A DNA stretch of 5,374 bases, taken from Acidimicrobiaceae bacterium (lineage in GTDB: Bacteria > Actinomycetota > Acidimicrobiia > Acidimicrobiales > Aldehydirespiratoraceae). A model generated the notes under the pieces. The model made no database searches and had not been told where the DNA came from. It saw only the letters and a list, made by a program, of their open reading frames with translations. Where the stretch lies: assembly GCA_009840695.1 (NCBI GenBank), contig VXNG01000220.1, positions 1-5,374 of the forward strand. Reading direction: 5' to 3'. Made by a program: the position numbers and the translations under genes. The stretch's first letter is position 1. The number at the start of each line of letters is the position of its first letter. Positions 1-4,698 of this stretch are shown here, one piece after another.

Positions 1-198
1 CGTCCACACCTCCTTCTCCTCGCCGTGGACCCGCACGTACCACCGTCGCTCGTCCTGCGGGCCGCGTTCGATGGCGTCGATGGCGGGGTTCGCTCCAGCC
101 GCGGCCGCCAGCCACGAGTCCATCTGCCGCTCCAGAGCGTCGAGATCCGCATCCGACGCAGGCGGCGCCTGGGTCATGGGATCGGAATCGCCTCCCAT
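1..198 (-). CDS. YbjN-domain protein, N-terminal part (cut by window edge)
   Basis: The first 66 residues of a gene read leftwards; its 3' end lies outside the window. The visible end, WYVRVHGEEKEVWT, matches the start of the conserved core of actinobacterial YbjN-domain proteins, where a W-x-VR-x-x-GEEK-type strand precedes the rest of the domain. Before it lies an acidic helix, roughly residues 16-34. From memory, a YbjN-family gene follows mshA in mycobacteria (Rv0487 after Rv0486), and the same order is seen here. The start is ambiguous. ATG at 196-198 lies 12 bp after the mshA stop and has GAGAGG overlapping that stop, 8 nt upstream. A second in-frame ATG at 175-177 has GGGAGG 13 nt upstream, which is less well placed. 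The upstream start is preferred. The family's biochemical role is unknown; it is sometimes described as a regulator or chaperone-like protein. Co-translation with mshA is likely. Confidence 0.8.
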   Translation of the reverse strand, partial: MGGDSDPMTQAPPASDADLDALERQMDSWLAAAAGANPAIDAIERGPQDERRWYVRVHGEEKEVWT

Positions 199-210
199 CG
201 GCTCGGCCTC

Positions 211-1425
211 TCAGACTGTGCAGTCCAACGGAACCCGCAACGAGAGATCCGCGAAGATCCTGCGCAGGCGGGCCGCCGTGGCCGTCCAGGAGTACCGGCC
301 AGCCATCTCAGCGCCCCGCCGGGCCATGGATGCGGCAAGCATGGGATCGTCAAGGATGGAGAGCACCGCCTCGGTGTATCGGGCCGGGTCGCGCCCGGGA
401 ATGCGTAGGCCGTTGCGGCCGTGGTCCACCAACGTTCGAAGCCCGCCCACATCGGCGGCGACCACGGGCACACCGCAGGCTGCCGCCTCCAAGGCGACCA
501 GGCCGAACGACTCCGAGCGGCTGGGAACCAGGCACACATCGGCGGCCCGGTAGTAGGTCGACAGGAGATGGTGAGGTTGCGGTGGCACGAGCCTGACGCG
601 GCCCTGCAGACGGTGATGGCGGATCGCATCCTCGAATCGACGGAGCTCGCGCTCTCCCTCGGGGCCCGAGGCGCCGCCCACCACGAGGAGCTGGGCGTCG
701 CCGTAGCGGCGTCCGAGGCCGGCCAGGGTCTCGACGGCCACGTCCAGACCCTTCAAGGGCTGTATGCGGCCGACGAACAGCAACACCGGCGCTCCTTCGA
801 GTCCCAGCGCGGCGCGGGCTCCGTGCCGCGACCCCACCGAGAACAGGGCGCCGTCGACACCCGGAGCCACCACGTCGATGCGCGTCGGATCGGCCCCGTA
901 CAGGTCGGCGAGCTGCTGCACCTCGGTCACGGAGTTGGCTGTGATCACATCGGAGCAGGCGATCACCTCAGCCTCGGCGTCGATCCGGCGCTGCGGTTCC
1001 AGGTCACCGGTCTCGGCCTTGACCCGGGCGAGCGTGTGGAACGTCGATACCAGAGGCAGGTCGAGGTCGTGCTTCAAGCGGTGCCCGGCCATCCCCGACA
1101 GCCAGTAGTTGGCGTGCAGCACGTCGACGGGGTTGTGGCGGATCCATGCCTCCACGCCGCCGGCAAAGTCCTCCACCACGGCGGGCAGCGACTCCTTGGC
1201 CAGGTCGGCCGCTCCCGCGGTCACATGGACGACCCTGAATCCCGGCTCCACGTCGACGACGGTCGGGGCGTCGCTGTGACGCCTGACGAACACGGTGGCG
1301 TCGACTCCCGTCTGGGCCAGCGCGGAGGAGAGCTCGCGCACGTACACGTTCATCCCGCCCGCGTCGCCGTGGCCGGGGAGCACCAGTGGTGAGGTGTGCA
1401 GCGACAGGACGGCGACGCGACTCAC
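211..1425 (-). CDS. mshA: D-inositol-3-phosphate glycosyltransferase MshA (mycothiol biosynthesis)
   Basis: A 404-residue GT-B fold, family 4 glycosyltransferase of normal MshA length. The family transfers GlcNAc from UDP-GlcNAc to 1D-myo-inositol 3-phosphate in the cytoplasm, the first committed step of mycothiol synthesis. The N-terminal acceptor domain carries SLHTSPLVLPGHGDAGGMNV (residues 8-27), LHANYWLSGM (103-112) and FHTLARVKAE (129-138). The C-terminal nucleotide-sugar domain carries VVAPGVD (185-191), GRIQPLKGLD (219-228) and PSRSESFGLVALEAAACGVP (301-320). By comparison with C. glutamicum MshA (from memory), N26, K77, Y107, T131 and R146/R147 would bind inositol phosphate. R220, K225, E305 and E313 would serve UDP-GlcNAc and catalysis; the last two keep the family's eight-residue spacing. 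The start is GTG with no Shine-Dalgarno, but there is a good promoter directly upstream, so the mRNA may be nearly leaderless. An alternative is another sucrose-synthase-like GT4 enzyme, but the motifs and the ybjN neighbour favour MshA. Confidence 0.92.
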   Translation of the reverse strand: MSRVAVLSLHTSPLVLPGHGDAGGMNVYVRELSSALAQTGVDATVFVRRHSDAPTVVDVEPGFRVVHVTAGAADLAKESLPAVVEDFAGGVEAWIRHNPVDVLHANYWLSGMAGHRLKHDLDLPLVSTFHTLARVKAETGDLEPQRRIDAEAEVIACSDVITANSVTEVQQLADLYGADPTRIDVVAPGVDGALFSVGSRHGARAALGLEGAPVLLFVGRIQPLKGLDVAVETLAGLGRRYGDAQLLVVGGASGPEGERELRRFEDAIRHHRLQGRVRLVPPQPHHLLSTYYRAADVCLVPSRSESFGLVALEAAACGVPVVAADVGGLRTLVDHGRNGLRIPGRDPARYTEAVLSILDDPMLAASMARRGAEMAGRYSWTATAARLRRIFADLSLRVPLDCTV

Positions 1426-1434
1426 GAAAGCTTG

Positions 1435-1462
1435 AGGCTATAGCTAGTCCTCTGGTGGTCAA
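1435..1462 (-). promoter_or_regulatory. Putative mshA promoter overlapping the upstream stop codon
   Basis: On the minus strand TTGACC (1457-1462) is followed after 16 bp by TAGCCT (1435-1440). Nine bases then separate it from the mshA GTG. This is the best -35/-10 pair in the window. The -35 hexamer contains the TGA stop (1459-1461) of the moaD-like gene. Transcription would begin about three bases or less before the GTG, giving an almost leaderless mshA mRNA. This is inferred from sequence only. Confidence 0.5.
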
Positions 1463-1695
1463 CCGCCCGAGACGGGCGGCAGCACTGCAATCTCGTCGTC
1501 GTCCCCGACCGGCGCGTTGGGTGCTGCCGGCTCGCCGTTGCGCCACACCTGACAGGTCTCGAGCAGTCCGGCAAAATCATGGCCATACCGACCGCAGGCC
1601 TCCTCCAAGACCTCTCTCACGGTGGCACCGGGCACGTTGTCGCGGCCGGTTCCGGCCGCCTCCCGAGCCGATGCGAACAGCCGCAGACGCGCCAC
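1459..1695 (-). CDS. MoaD/ThiS-family sulfur-carrier protein
   Basis: A 78-residue ubiquitin-like protein of usual MoaD length. It opens with RLRLFASARE (3-12), the first beta strand typical of MoaD, and ends in DDDEIAVLPPVSGG. The LPPVSGG tail with terminal Gly-Gly (77-78) is the signature of sulfur carriers that are adenylated by a MoeB/ThiF-type enzyme, then thiocarboxylated, and that deliver sulfur for molybdopterin (with MoaE), thiamine or cysteine. No activating enzyme or moaE lies in the window, so the pathway is open: molybdopterin is the default by sequence, and a CysO-like role in cysteine supply is possible. The GTG start at 1693-1695 has no Shine-Dalgarno but has TACCAT six bases upstream, which fits a leaderless mRNA. 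It ends 33 bp before mshA in the same direction, so some read-through into mshA is likely. It diverges from the histidine-phosphatase gene. Confidence 0.85.
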   Translation of the reverse strand: MARLRLFASAREAAGTGRDNVPGATVREVLEEACGRYGHDFAGLLETCQVWRNGEPAAPNAPVGDDDEIAVLPPVSGG

Positions 1696-1701
1696 ACCGA
1701 C

Positions 1702-1707
1702 ATGGTA
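1702..1707 (-). promoter_or_regulatory. Putative -10 box of the moaD-like gene (leaderless start)
   Basis: TACCAT on the minus strand fits TANNNT and ends exactly six bases before the GTG start. Transcription would begin at or next to the first base of the start codon. No clear -35 is seen; TTCGCC at 1724-1729, with 16 bp spacing, is only a 3/6 match. Confidence 0.4.
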
Positions 1708-1740
1708 GCCACCATCCGCGGCCGGCGAACTCAGCCGGGT

Positions 1741-1746
1741 TACGGT
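1741..1746 (+). promoter_or_regulatory. Weak -10 candidate for the histidine-phosphatase gene
   Basis: TACGGT fits TANNNT and lies 11 bases before the ATG at 1758, which would leave a leader of about five bases. There is no recognisable -35 and no Shine-Dalgarno. The geometry is looser than at the other starts, so this is tentative. Confidence 0.25.
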
Positions 1747-1757
1747 CGCTCGCGATC

Positions 1758-2360
1758 ATGGTCAACCTTCTCGTCGTTCGCCACGCCGAGTCCGTCTGGA
1801 ATCTCGACGGGCGGTGGCAGGGTCACGCCAATCCGCCCCTGACATCCGCAGGGGCTGCTCAAGCGAGGGCGGCCGCCGCCGGCTTGGAGGGTGTCGACTG
1901 CATCGTGTCCAGTGATCTCGACCGGGCTCGCCAGACCGCCGAGATCATCGCCGAGACGCTCGACGCCGGGCCGGTGACCACCGATCCCGGATGGCGGGAG
2001 CGCAACGTAGGTCTGTGGCAGGGGCTCACAAGTGAGGAGATCGAGCGCGACTATCCCGGTGCCCTGGCTGCGGGCAACTACCCGCCCGGCTGGGAGGGCG
2101 ACGAGTTGCTGATCGAGCGTGTGCTGGCGGCCTCGCACCGCATCGCGGCCCGGATCTCCTCCGGAGAAGCGCTGGTTGTGTCACATGCCGGTGTTATCTA
2201 TACACTTGAAAGGTATTTCGGGTGCGCCTTCAAGCGCATCAGCAACCTCGGTGGTCTCCGGATCCGGGTGCAGTCGGGTGACGTGCGCCTGCAAGACCGA
2301 ATCGCGCTCACTGGCGACGGTGCGTGCCTCACGCCCACTGCCACAACGGAGCGACGATGA
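1758..2360 (+). CDS. Histidine phosphatase superfamily protein (phosphoglycerate-mutase-like)
   Basis: A 200-residue, branch-1 histidine phosphatase, probably cytoplasmic. The phospho-accepting histidine sits in VVRHAES (R8, H9). The other catalytic-pocket residues are visible: R56 in SSDLDRARQTAEI (51-63), the acid E81 in WRERNVGLWQG (79-89), and H143 in VVSHAGVI (140-147). The length and the short linker fit monomeric phosphatases such as broad-specificity or alpha-ribazole-type enzymes better than the roughly 230-250-residue glycolytic mutases, but the substrate cannot be read from sequence. ATG at 1758 is chosen because the RHG motif begins only seven residues later, as usual; the open frame continues upstream into the divergent moaD-like gene with no plausible coding. 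The last codons overlap the next gene as ATGA, indicating translational coupling with the metallopeptidase. A gpm-type gene also lies near mshA in mycobacteria (from memory), but I would not call this one gpm. Confidence 0.88.
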   Translation: MVNLLVVRHAESVWNLDGRWQGHANPPLTSAGAAQARAAAAGLEGVDCIVSSDLDRARQTAEIIAETLDAGPVTTDPGWRERNVGLWQGLTSEEIERDYPGALAAGNYPPGWEGDELLIERVLAASHRIAARISSGEALVVSHAGVIYTLERYFGCAFKRISNLGGLRIRVQSGDVRLQDRIALTGDGACLTPTATTERR

Positions 2361-2923
2361 GCATTATCGAGACATCTCTTGGCGACGCTGAGGAGGCGCC
2401 CACGCCCCAGAGCCTGCCACCCGTGCGGGTCATCCGCAGTTCAAGACGACAGAAGACGGTGTCGGCCCGCATGACGGACGGCGTCCTGGTCGTGCGGGTT
2501 CCGGCCTGGACGACAAAGGACGAGGAGCAAGCCCTGGTGAGCAAGGTCTTGACCCGCTTCGAAGAGAAGCGGCGATGCGGCCACCTGCCCCTGGAGCCCA
2601 GGGCCCGCGAGCTGGCGGCCCGCTTCGGCCTTCCCGAACCGCGCTCGATCCAGTGGTCGTCCCGGCAGCGCCTGCGTTGGGGCTCATGCTCGACCGGAAG
2701 CGGTGACATTCGCATCTCGACTCGGCTGGCCGAAGCACCTCCCTGGGTTCTCGACCATGTGATCATCCACGAGTTGGCGCACTTGGTCGTGGCCGAGCAC
2801 TCACCCGAGTTTCAGGCGCTCGTGAACCGCAACCCCTATGCGGAGCGAGCCGAAGGGTACCTGCTGGCCCTCAGTGACCTCGGCCGCACGGCGAGCGCGT
2901 CGGAGGACGCCCTCGCTAGTTGA
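2357..2923 (+). CDS. YgjP/DUF45 (M48-like) metallopeptidase-family protein
   Basis: A 188-residue protein of the COG1451/YgjP group. The N-terminal half has VIRSSRRQKTVSARM (25-39), the usual Arg-rich strand followed by a strand ending VVRVPA. The C-terminal half has the RLRWGSCS block (105-112) and the zinc site HELAH (138-142, two His ligands and the catalytic Glu), followed by H148 in AEHSPEF. It ends in a PYAERAEGYL stretch resembling the Y-x-x-x-ERA-x-G motif of actinobacterial members. The fold is related to SprT/WLM-type zinc peptidases; the E. coli relative has also been linked to UTP hydrolysis, so the real substrate is uncertain. Start: ATG at 2357 overlaps the TGA of the phosphatase gene (ATGA), with GGAG five bases upstream, so the two genes are coupled. 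An in-frame ATG at 2324 inside the upstream gene lacks support. The Trp that often follows H-x-x-x-F in relatives is Gln here. Confidence 0.85.
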   Translation: MSIIETSLGDAEEAPTPQSLPPVRVIRSSRRQKTVSARMTDGVLVVRVPAWTTKDEEQALVSKVLTRFEEKRRCGHLPLEPRARELAARFGLPEPRSIQWSSRQRLRWGSCSTGSGDIRISTRLAEAPPWVLDHVIIHELAHLVVAEHSPEFQALVNRNPYAERAEGYLLALSDLGRTASASEDALAS

Positions 2924-2930
2924 CACCCCT

Positions 2931-3173
2931 CTATCGACTGCTGCCGGCCGCAGGGTCGCCAGTCGAATCCTCGAGTTCTGCCGCAAGCGCCTCCGCCCCT
3001 TCAAGGTCCTCGGAGTCCAGCGCGGAGAGGGCGGCGTCCACGGTGTCCAGGTCCCGCTCGATGCCTTCGAGTTGGGCCGCCCGGCGAATCTCTTCGGCAT
3101 CCGGAGGCGGGGGGCCGTCCGTCTCGTCGGTGACCTGACCCTCCGGGGGCACAGTTCCGCTTGCCTCGCCCAT
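2931..3173 (-). CDS. Small acidic hypothetical protein with predicted helical region
   Basis: An 80-residue protein that I do not recognise. Residues 1-24 are polar and Pro/Gly-rich (GTVPPEGQ, DGPPPPDAE), and the last eight are again disordered-looking. Residues 25-69, EEIRRAAQLEGIERDLDTVD onward, are Glu/Asp/Leu/Ala-rich and should form one long amphipathic helix or helical hairpin. The ERDLDTVDAALSALDS stretch recalls the coiled-coil part of DksA/TraR-type proteins, but there is no zinc-finger cysteine, so this is only a resemblance. It has no signal peptide or membrane segment, so it is probably cytoplasmic. Start: ATG at 3171-3173 is chosen because TACTCT stands exactly six bases upstream. 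The frame stays open to 3311, but the extra residues look non-coding and overlap the divergent DUF2237 gene. The stop is 7 bp from the stop of the convergent metallopeptidase gene. Confidence 0.65.
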   Translation of the reverse strand: MGEASGTVPPEGQVTDETDGPPPPDAEEIRRAAQLEGIERDLDTVDAALSALDSEDLEGAEALAAELEDSTGDPAAGSSR

Positions 3174-3179
3174 ACCAAG

Positions 3180-3185
3180 AGAGTA
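3180..3185 (-). promoter_or_regulatory. Putative -10 box of the 80-residue gene (leaderless start)
   Basis: TACTCT on the minus strand fits TANNNT and ends six bases before the ATG at 3173. No Shine-Dalgarno is present between them. No good -35 is seen. It lies in the 52-bp gap shared with the divergent DUF2237 gene. Confidence 0.4.
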
Positions 3186-3212
3186 ACTGCCGCGAGAGCA
3201 CCCGAGATCTGA

Positions 3213-3218
3213 GAGACT
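3213..3218 (+). promoter_or_regulatory. Weak -10 candidate for the DUF2237 gene
   Basis: GAGACT keeps only the A at position 2 and T at position 6 of a -10 box, and ends seven bases before the GTG. It is listed because the spacing matches the other starts in the window. On sequence alone it is poor. Confidence 0.2.
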
Positions 3219-3225
3219 GGGCGCC

Positions 3226-3597
3226 GTGGCTCTCAATGTTCTCGGCAACGAGTTGCAGCCGTGCTCCTTCGATCCGCTCACCGGCTGGTTCCGGGACGGC
3301 TGCTGCAACACCGACTCCGGCGACTACGGCGTCCACACGGTGTGCGTGGTCATGACCGCTGAGTTCCTCGAATTCTCCAAGGCCGCCGGCAACGACCTCT
3401 CCACCCCCCAACCAGCCATTGGCTTCGACGGGTTGGCGCCCGGCGACCACTGGTGCCTGTGCGCACCTCGTTGGACGGAGGCGCTCGAGGCCGGAGCCGC
3501 GCCTCAGGTCGTCCTGGAGGCGACCCACGCTCGCACACTGGAATGGGCCAATCTCAGCGACCTGAAAGCCCACCGCTTCACCGGCGAGCCCGCCTGA
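3226..3597 (+). CDS. DUF2237 family protein
   Basis: A 123-residue protein covering the whole DUF2237 (COG3651) domain. The family signature is visible throughout: LGNELQPCSFDPLTGWFRDG (6-25) followed by CCNTDSGDYGVHTVC (26-40), then EFLEFSKAAGNDLSTP (46-61), GLAPGDHWCLCAPRWTEA (69-86), and AAPQVVLEATHARTLEW (91-107). Six cysteines (13, 26, 27, 40, 77, 79) and the histidines H37 and H101 are mostly at family-conserved places. Metal or redox chemistry is imaginable, but the family's function is unknown. No signal peptide or membrane segment is present, so it is probably cytoplasmic. The GTG at 3226 puts the conserved N-L-G start in the usual place; no Shine-Dalgarno is convincing. The gene is divergent from the 80-residue gene and is followed 36 bp later by tRNA-Lys on the same strand. 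Confidence 0.9.
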   Translation: MALNVLGNELQPCSFDPLTGWFRDGCCNTDSGDYGVHTVCVVMTAEFLEFSKAAGNDLSTPQPAIGFDGLAPGDHWCLCAPRWTEALEAGAAPQVVLEATHARTLEWANLSDLKAHRFTGEPA

Positions 3598-3621
3598 GGC
3601 CTGAAGCGTCGGGGCCACTGC

Positions 3622-3627
3622 CACAAT
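3622..3627 (+). promoter_or_regulatory. Putative -10 box of tRNA-Lys
   Basis: CACAAT (4 of 6 matches to TATAAT) ends six bases before the tRNA 5' end, so transcription could start at or very near the mature end. No convincing -35 is seen. Read-through from the DUF2237 gene is an alternative. Confidence 0.35.
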
Positions 3628-3633
3628 GGATGC

Positions 3634-3706
3634 GGGCCGCTAGCTCATCGGGTAGAGCAGGAGACTTTTAATCTCAAGGTGCCGGGTTCGAGCCCCGGGC
3701 GGCCCA
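3634..3706 (+). tRNA. tRNA-Lys(TTT)
   Basis: A complete 73-base cloverleaf. The acceptor stem GGGCCGC (3634-3640) pairs perfectly with GCGGCCC (3699-3705), with discriminator A3706. The D stem is GCTC/GAGC (3643-3646 with 3655-3658), with GG in the loop. The anticodon loop CTTTTAA (3665-3671) gives anticodon TTT, reading AAA/AAG lysine codons. The T stem CCGGG/CCCGG (3682-3686 with 3694-3698) encloses TTCGAGC. The variable region is five bases. CCA is not encoded; the bases after A3706 are CAG. The outermost anticodon-stem pair is a G3660-A3676 mismatch (positions 27-43), leaving four Watson-Crick pairs. Confidence 0.96.
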
Positions 3707-3716
3707 CAGGTCGGAT
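3703..3716 (+). repeat. 14-bp direct repeat, copy 1 (at the tRNA-Lys 3' end)
   Basis: CCCACAGGTCGGAT begins with the last three acceptor-stem bases and discriminator of tRNA-Lys and continues ten bases past the gene. An identical copy lies 67 bp downstream at 3770-3783. A repeat anchored on a tRNA 3' end is the usual layout of integrase attachment sites or of a duplicated tRNA tail. Confidence 0.7.
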
Positions 3717-3752
3717 TTGCCGTACTCGCCTGTACACGATTGACGAGCGCCT

Positions 3753-3783
3753 GCCTCAGGTGCCTTGTTCCCACAGGTCGGAT
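3753..3783 (+). repeat. Degenerate second copy of the tRNA-Lys 3' half plus direct repeat copy 2
   Basis: Positions 3770-3783 repeat CCCACAGGTCGGAT exactly. Just upstream, CTCAGGTGCC (3756-3764 region) and GTTC (3767-3770) line up with CTCAAGGTGCC and GTTC of the tRNA variable region and T arm. About 14 bases (rest of the T arm and acceptor strand) and one A are missing. This suggests a decayed duplicate of the tRNA 3' part, or an old attachment site. It cannot fold as a tRNA. The surrounding 3707-3822 gap shows no other gene. Confidence 0.45.
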
Positions 3784-3808
3784 CCACACCGTGTCGTTGG
3801 CGACTCGG

Positions 3809-3814
3809 TACCCT
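3809..3814 (+). promoter_or_regulatory. Putative -10 box of the Thr-rich membrane-protein gene
   Basis: TACCCT fits TANNNT and ends eight bases before the GTG at 3823. There is no Shine-Dalgarno in between. No clear -35 is seen. It is one of the reasons for choosing that GTG as the start. Confidence 0.35.
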
Positions 3815-3822
3815 CCACTTTC

Positions 3823-4674
3823 GTGGAATGGAATCCGGAACCGGAGGATCAGGGTCCGTTCTGGCCTGGAGCCGCCGAGAGGCGGAGCCCCCGGTGGGCA
3901 CCGATTCTCATTGCAGTTGCGGTGGTGATCCTCGTCGTGGCTGGCTTGATCTGGTGGCTCGGCCGCGACACCGCCGACGACCCCGATGCCCCGACGGTCG
4001 TCGACGACACCGGGGAGGTGCTCGAGGACACCGGATCAGATGAGCAGCCCGCTGCCGTCGACGACGACCAGAGCGACCAGGGCGCCGACACCGGGACCAC
4101 GCCCACCAGTACCACCAGCACGAGTTCGACCACGACCACCACGACCACGGTCCAGGCCACCACCACCACGATCACGACCGTGCCACCGGACAACCCGCAG
4201 CAGTTCGGCCCGCCGAGGCTCAGCAACCGGTCCACCGTCTCGACCGTCGGCCTCGACGAGGTCCACTTCGGGATGACGGTGGCCGCGGCCCAGGAGGCGG
4301 CCGGGACGGTGCTGGTCCCGGCGGGACCGACCGGCGCCTGCTATCACGTCGTCCCCTTCGACGCCCCCGAGGGAATCGTCTTCCTCGTCCACCAGGGCAC
4401 CATCGAACGCGTCGACATCAACAGCGGACCGATCACCACCCGCTCCGGCGTGGGCGTCGGGTCTCCCGAGAGCATGGTCACCGACCTGTTCGGCGACAGG
4501 ATCGAGCGGGAGGTGCGGGTCGACGGAACCGTCGATCTGGTCTTCGTGCCCAGGGATCCGGGCGACCAGAACTACCGGGTGGTGTTCAACATCTCCGAGG
4601 GCGCGGTGCGGGCCTTCAAGTCCGGGCGCCTGCCGATGGTGATGCTGGACACCGGCTGCGAGACCCCGCAATAG
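3823..4674 (+). CDS. Single-pass membrane protein with Thr-rich stalk and extracytoplasmic domain
   Basis: A 283-residue protein that I cannot name. The cytoplasmic N-terminus (1-25) ends in the basic RRSPR (20-24). One membrane helix runs about 26-47 (ILIAVAVVILVVAGLIWW at 28-45). After it come an acidic segment (49-89) and a Thr/Ser-rich stalk (90-120), and then a globular domain from about 138 to 283. Positive charges before the helix predict that the C-terminal domain is outside. Its GLDEVHFGMTVAAAQEAAG (143-161), together with a later GVGVGSPESMVTDLFG (209-224), resembles the repeated G-x-x-x-x-GMT-x-x-x-x-x-x-x-G units seen in small BamE-like actinobacterial domains. C173 and C279 could form a disulfide. 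Start: GTG at 3823 has TACCCT eight bases upstream. An earlier in-frame GTG at 3760 would add 21 residues encoded by the tRNA-remnant region and is disfavoured. It converges on the lipoprotein gene with a 24-bp gap. Confidence 0.75.
   Translation: MEWNPEPEDQGPFWPGAAERRSPRWAPILIAVAVVILVVAGLIWWLGRDTADDPDAPTVVDDTGEVLEDTGSDEQPAAVDDDQSDQGADTGTTPTSTTSTSSTTTTTTTVQATTTTITTVPPDNPQQFGPPRLSNRSTVSTVGLDEVHFGMTVAAAQEAAGTVLVPAGPTGACYHVVPFDAPEGIVFLVHQGTIERVDINSGPITTRSGVGVGSPESMVTDLFGDRIEREVRVDGTVDLVFVPRDPGDQNYRVVFNISEGAVRAFKSGRLPMVMLDTGCETPQ
4090..4182 (+). repeat. Low-complexity ACC/ACG-rich tract encoding the Thr/Ser stalk
   Basis: This in-gene stretch is built from imperfect ACC, ACG and AGC/AGT triplets encoding residues 90-120, including a run of seven Thr. 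Mixed codons suggest selection for the protein stalk more than pure slippage, but such tracts vary in length between strains. It would extend the outer domain away from the membrane. Confidence 0.7.
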
Positions 4675-4698
4675 CGGGCAGCTCGGCCGGCGACTCCG

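Noticed and set aside
421..1392. Long plus-strand open frame of 323 codons antisense to mshA.
   Set aside because: It is a mirror of high-GC codon bias in mshA. The protein is His/Val/Gly-rich without recognisable domains, while the minus strand carries unmistakable glycosyltransferase motifs.
2916..2937. Possible hairpin GTTGA/TCGAC between the convergent stops as a terminator.
   Set aside because: Only five pairs including a G-T, a long loop and no T tract; too weak to call.
3598..3619. GGCC ... GGCC hairpin after the DUF2237 stop.
   Set aside because: Four-pair stem with an 11-base loop and no T tract; expected by chance at this GC content.
3001..3624. Minus-strand open frame of 207 codons covering the DUF2237 gene and the gap beyond it.
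   Set aside because: The translated product is low in recognisable motifs and lies opposite the clear DUF2237 family signature.
3679..3822. N-terminal extension of the membrane-protein frame beginning inside the tRNA-Lys gene.
   Set aside because: It would start within the tRNA T arm and pass through the tRNA relic. The extra residues look non-coding, and the GTG at 3823 with a -10 box is better supported.
4090..4182. Repeated ACC/ACG units considered as a CRISPR or tandem regulatory array.
   Set aside because: Triplet-phased within one reading frame and encodes a Thr/Ser stalk typical of exported actinobacterial proteins.
4036..4671. Minus-strand frame of 211 codons opposite the membrane protein.
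   Set aside because: Gly/Asp/His/Arg-rich shadow of the Thr-stalk gene; no signal peptide or domain.
4675..4698. Possible bidirectional terminator between the membrane protein and lipoprotein genes.
   Set aside because: Only a short CGGCCG palindrome and no T-rich tail; no stable stem can be drawn within the gap.
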